From Oscillospiraceae bacterium (lineage in GTDB: Bacteria; Bacillota; Clostridia; Oscillospirales; Oscillospiraceae), in assembly GCA_017378975.1 (NCBI GenBank), contig JAFNXT010000110.1, positions 1-16,326 of the forward strand: DNA of 16,326 nucleotides, in the 5' to 3' direction. Below are positions 15,101-16,326 of this stretch, one piece after another (the stretch's first letter is position 1; each line of letters opens with the position of its first letter). The notes below the pieces were generated by a model. The model was not told where the DNA came from and did no database searches. It saw only the letters and a list, made by a program, of their open reading frames with translations. Both the position numbers and the translations under genes were made by a program.

Positions 15101-16326
15101 CCCGTACCGTGAAGACACATTACTTCACCGTGGTCAGCTCCGCCAAGGACCAGACGACCTGCAGCCATAAGAACTCCGAGGCGGTCCTGAAAGCCGCCAC
15201 CTGTACCGATACCGGCTCCAAGGTGGTCTACTGCACCACCTGCGGCCTGACCGAAAAGACGACCATCGCGGCAGGTGTCCACAGCTACGGCAGCTACACC
15301 ACCACTCAGGCCGCCACCTGTACCGCCACTGGCACCAAACAGCGGACCTGTACCGCATGCGGCCACGTTGAGACCCAGACGATCGCCGCCACCGGTCACT
15401 CCTATTCCACCGCCACCTGCACCCAGTCCGCCACCTGTACCGTCTGCGGCGCCACCTCCGGCAGTCCCGCCGGCCACAGCTACTCCTCCAAGGTGACCAA
15501 GCCCACCTGTACCACCGGCGGCTACACCACCTACACCTGCTCCACCTGCGGTCACAGCTACACCGGCAACCAGACCTCTGCCACCGGTCATAGCTGGAAG
15601 AACGCCACCTGTACCGAGCCTATGACCTGTACCACCTGCGGCACCATGAGCGGCAACCCCGCCGGCCACAGCTACACCAGTCAGGTCACCAAGCCCACCT
15701 GTACCACCGGCGGCTACACCACCTACACCTGCAATACCTGCGGTCACAGCTACACCGGTAGCCAGACCTCTGCCACCGGTCACAACTGGAGCAACGCCAC
15801 CTGTACTCAGGCCGCTACCTGTACCACCTGCGGTGTCACCAACGGCAGCGCCCTGGGCCACAGCTATTCCACGAAGGTCACCAAGCCCACCTGCACCACC
15901 GGTGGCTTCACCACCTACACCTGCGCCACCTGCGGCCACAGCTACACCGGCGACCAGATCCCTGCCACCGGCCATAGCTGGAACGCCGCCACCTGTACGC
16001 AGTCCGCCACCTGTACCACCTGCGGTACCACCAGCGGTGACGCGCTGGGCCACAGCTACAACACCGTGGTGACGGCCCCCGGCTGTATGACCGACGGTTA
16101 CACCACCTACACCTGTAACACCTGCGGCCACAGCTACAAGGGCGACTACGTCACCGCCTCCGGCCATAGCTGGAAGGAAGCCACCTGCACCAGCCCCATG
16201 ACCTGCAAGAACTGCGGCACCACCTCCGGCGCTCCCCTGACCCACAGCTACCGCAGTGTGGTCACCACCCCCAGTTGTACCACCGACGGCTACACCACCT
16301 ACACCTGTGACCTCTGCGGCCACAGC
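12166..16326 (+). CDS. Secreted GH25 muramidase with N-terminal NlpC/P60-like domain and Cys-rich repeats (C-terminus beyond window)
   Basis: At least 1,387 residues, open at the right edge. The ATG at 12166 is chosen because a typical signal peptide follows at once (Met-Lys-Lys, Lys8-Arg9, hydrophobic core, cleavage after Val-His-Ala at 34). Domains in order: a Cys/His peptidase- or amidase-like domain (about 40-232); a Gly/Ser linker; a small wall-binding-like domain (253-316); a second Gly/Ser linker; a GH25 muramidase (352-566); two SH3-like plus beta-sandwich modules (581-788 and 789 to about 990); and a Cys/Thr-rich region (from 999) with 64-residue tandem repeats. It should cut peptidoglycan outside the cell at two bond types if both heads are active. 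Likely roles are wall remodelling or lysis of other cells. No wall anchor is visible in the window. Confidence 0.95.
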   Translation, partial: MKKLSFIKRAAIMLLCSILLAGLLPPKISHPVHAATASQNNIVARADYMYNILWTCQQDVYGWNYNTLFQAGSRYRVPYGQPINSGAYIGYYVSIDDFITAANTPGSVFYTSRSTYSSTSSVYYATDCSAFVSWCWGIDRKTTYSIPQVSTYIGMATASNTSLLQIGDCLNSNDVGHVVLVTDLVYNSSGTLTSIEITEQTPPQLKRTWWSPSDLGANYGGYYGIYRYTGSVPAAPDGSTNSGGSSSGSTSGKYYPACSSSATTFYGGMSEIGINCDWELHKRIAAKNGITDFSGTADQNNQLLALLKAGQLLNPDYTGSDSGGSSSGGSVTSGSNGYERGYKGGMAGTGEYVAFGLDVSDWQGSSLNFNRIKNAGYDFVILRAGTTNGKDTCFETYYTNAKAAGLDVGVYYYSYATSVSAVKQDMNDFLSYIKGKKYEYPVYFDYEDATQQALSASTSQQICLTAMDMLAAEGYLVGMYTGKYFSTQLPMSTICAKYEVWIAHYLAVGDGSYDGTGDYWKYGPTYASQYGMYQFTDSVWISGYGPYDGDVVYKDYPSIVKKYGFNGYTAEVSGDSSLDGCTYYPSHAKLKVTEDTVIDSEPRSASTDLESISAGTEIVATGLYANSAGNMWYQVKTSDGKTGYLYSQRTEYLGVDTSDIKISGHSLPVDHAVGDVFIVDGTVTSTNNRLDKVSVYIYEGQSPSGDPVTGGEDVAVNNKYTLANSDIDNATSFGDLTKGVYTYAISAHYTSYYASAKTVASAVTGTALLVDHDFSVGGAELVESYFDQCTFYPSRVLFTTDRDTSIFSEPRTAKTGNTSVALEAAPNGTQYSSTGLYVNSGGNIFYQVKTSDGQSGYIYSGYTTFDKKAYDDIKISGAAYPNGHVKGNTFDVTGTVKSTYNTLGTLKVQVFSGVDTSGTPVTGGSATVSNNKHSLSGSAIDMAVSFGDLTTGLHTYLITVTFSSYYAKSPTELGLAEGTRTVKTHYFTVVSSAKDQTTCSHKNSEAVLKAATCTDTGSKVVYCTTCGLTEKTTIAAGVHSYGSYTTTQAATCTATGTKQRTCTACGHVETQTIAATGHSYSTATCTQSATCTVCGATSGSPAGHSYSSKVTKPTCTTGGYTTYTCSTCGHSYTGNQTSATGHSWKNATCTEPMTCTTCGTMSGNPAGHSYTSQVTKPTCTTGGYTTYTCNTCGHSYTGSQTSATGHNWSNATCTQAATCTTCGVTNGSALGHSYSTKVTKPTCTTGGFTTYTCATCGHSYTGDQIPATGHSWNAATCTQSATCTTCGTTSGDALGHSYNTVVTAPGCMTDGYTTYTCNTCGHSYKGDYVTASGHSWKEATCTSPMTCKNCGTTSGAPLTHSYRSVVTTPSCTTDGYTTYTCDLCGHS
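12283..12861 (+). other. NlpC/P60- or amidase-like cysteine hydrolase domain (residues ~40-232)
   Basis: The active-site motif Asp-Cys-Ser-Ala-Phe-Val-Ser-Trp puts the nucleophile at Cys128. His177 lies in Gly-His-Val-Val-Leu-Val, the usual general-base setting. The following strand and Thr-Glu-Gln-Thr-Pro segment may give the third residue. The layout fits papain-like wall peptidases or amidases (NlpC/P60, CHAP or a related putative amidase family); I cannot choose between them by eye. Confidence 0.75.
12922..13113 (+). other. Small wall-binding-like domain (residues 253-316)
   Basis: It begins Lys-Tyr-Tyr-Pro-Ala and contains Arg-Ile-Ala-Ala-Lys-Asn-Gly-Ile, Gly-Thr-Ala-Asp-Gln-Asn and Leu-Leu-Lys-Ala-Gly-Gln-Leu-Leu. 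The same pattern (Ile-Ala-x-x-Asn-Gly-Ile, Gly-Thr-Ala, Leu-Leu-Lys-x-Gly-x-Leu) occurs at the ends of many clostridial endolysins, where it is thought to bind the wall. Here it is internal, between two Gly/Ser linkers, and tethers the two catalytic heads. Confidence 0.6.
13219..13863 (+). other. GH25 muramidase domain (residues 352-566)
   Basis: The family N-terminal motif Gly-Leu-Asp-Val-Ser-Asp-Trp-Gln-Gly gives Asp358. The central Asp-x-Glu motif is Asp445-Tyr446-Glu447 in Tyr-Phe-Asp-Tyr-Glu-Asp, with Glu447 the likely catalytic acid. A late Met-Tyr-Gln-Phe-Thr strand (532-536) is followed by Asp548 and Asp550. All expected catalytic positions look intact, and the length of about 215 residues is normal for the family. 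It should cleave the beta-1,4 bond between N-acetylmuramic acid and N-acetylglucosamine. Confidence 0.92.
13906..15135 (+). repeat. Duplicated SH3-like plus beta-sandwich module
   Basis: Copy 1 starts at Cys581 and copy 2 at Cys789. Both begin Cys-Thr-(Tyr/Phe)-Tyr-Pro-Ser, pass through Ser-Glu-Pro-Arg, then Tyr-Gln-Val-Lys-Thr-Ser-Asp-Gly and Gly-Tyr-(Leu/Ile)-Tyr-Ser. Each continues into a sandwich with Asp-Ile-Lys-Ile-Ser-Gly, Pro-Val-Thr-Gly-Gly and Ser-Phe-Gly-Asp-Leu-Thr. The SH3-like half may bind wall peptides. Homologous points are about 208-213 codons apart. Confidence 0.82.
15472..16326 (+). repeat. 192-bp tandem repeats encoding Cys/Thr-rich 64-residue units
   Basis: Units start at 15472, 15664, 15856, 16048 and 16240, exactly 192 bp apart; the fifth is cut by the window edge. 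Each unit has a 38-residue half (His-Ser-Tyr, Thr-Cys-Thr-Thr, Tyr-Thr-Cys-x-x-Cys-Gly-His-Ser-Tyr) and a 26-residue half (Gly-His-Ser-Trp, Ala-Thr-Cys-Thr, Thr-Cys-x-x-Cys-Gly). Degenerate copies precede them from Cys999 (15160). The Cys-x-x-Cys pairs with nearby His suggest zinc-ribbon-like or disulfide-stabilised knobs forming a stalk. Similar Cys-rich repeats occur in clostridial surface proteins. Confidence 0.92.

Noticed and set aside
12061..16323. 1,420-codon open frame on the minus strand
   Set aside because: It is the in-register antisense of the GH25 gene, is Gly/Val-rich and has no recognisable domain. The plus strand encodes GH25 and repeat motifs.
15472..16326. Regular repeats as a CRISPR array
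   Set aside because: The period is 192 bp, the whole unit is conserved in frame, and it codes for a continuous Cys-rich protein; there are no unique spacers.

Overview
The window holds two very large, divergently transcribed genes for secreted modular proteins, separated by a 331-bp AT-richer intergenic region. Both genes run off the window, so neither C-terminus is visible. I see no tRNA, rRNA, CRISPR array, transposase or terminator. The DNA is GC-rich with a strong C/G third-position bias. Shine-Dalgarno (SD) sites are purine-rich, promoters are sigma-A-like, and the domain types (GH25 muramidase, VWA/pilin-like modules, Cys-rich repeats) are common in gut Clostridia. A high-GC Firmicute, perhaps Oscillospiraceae-like, is the best guess; this is inference from style, not from a marker gene.

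Left part (1-11834, minus strand): 3,944 codons of one open gene. In order it has a signal peptide, a ComEC/Rec2-type metallo-beta-lactamase (MBL) domain, a beta-rich region with calcium-loop motifs, three von Willebrand A (VWA) domains with unusually long internal insertions, a beta-rich region, a coiled coil, and another beta-rich region cut by the window edge.

Middle (11835-12165): a good promoter and RBS for the left gene, a weaker promoter for the right gene, short direct and inverted repeats, and an odd start region for the right gene. There a strong SD lies 34 nt from the start codon, with an 8-bp hairpin and an 11-codon upstream ORF in between.

Right part (12166-16326, plus strand): 1,387 codons of a secreted peptidoglycan hydrolase. 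It has a signal peptide, an NlpC/P60- or amidase-like Cys/His domain, a small wall-binding-like domain, a GH25 muramidase domain, two copies of an SH3-like plus beta-sandwich module, and a Cys/Thr-rich region that settles into exact 192-bp (64-residue) tandem repeats running out of the window.

Together they look like a cell-surface pair: one giant adhesive or matrix-binding protein with an enzymatic head, and one wall-remodelling enzyme. They share a divergent control region. Co-function is inferred from position only.
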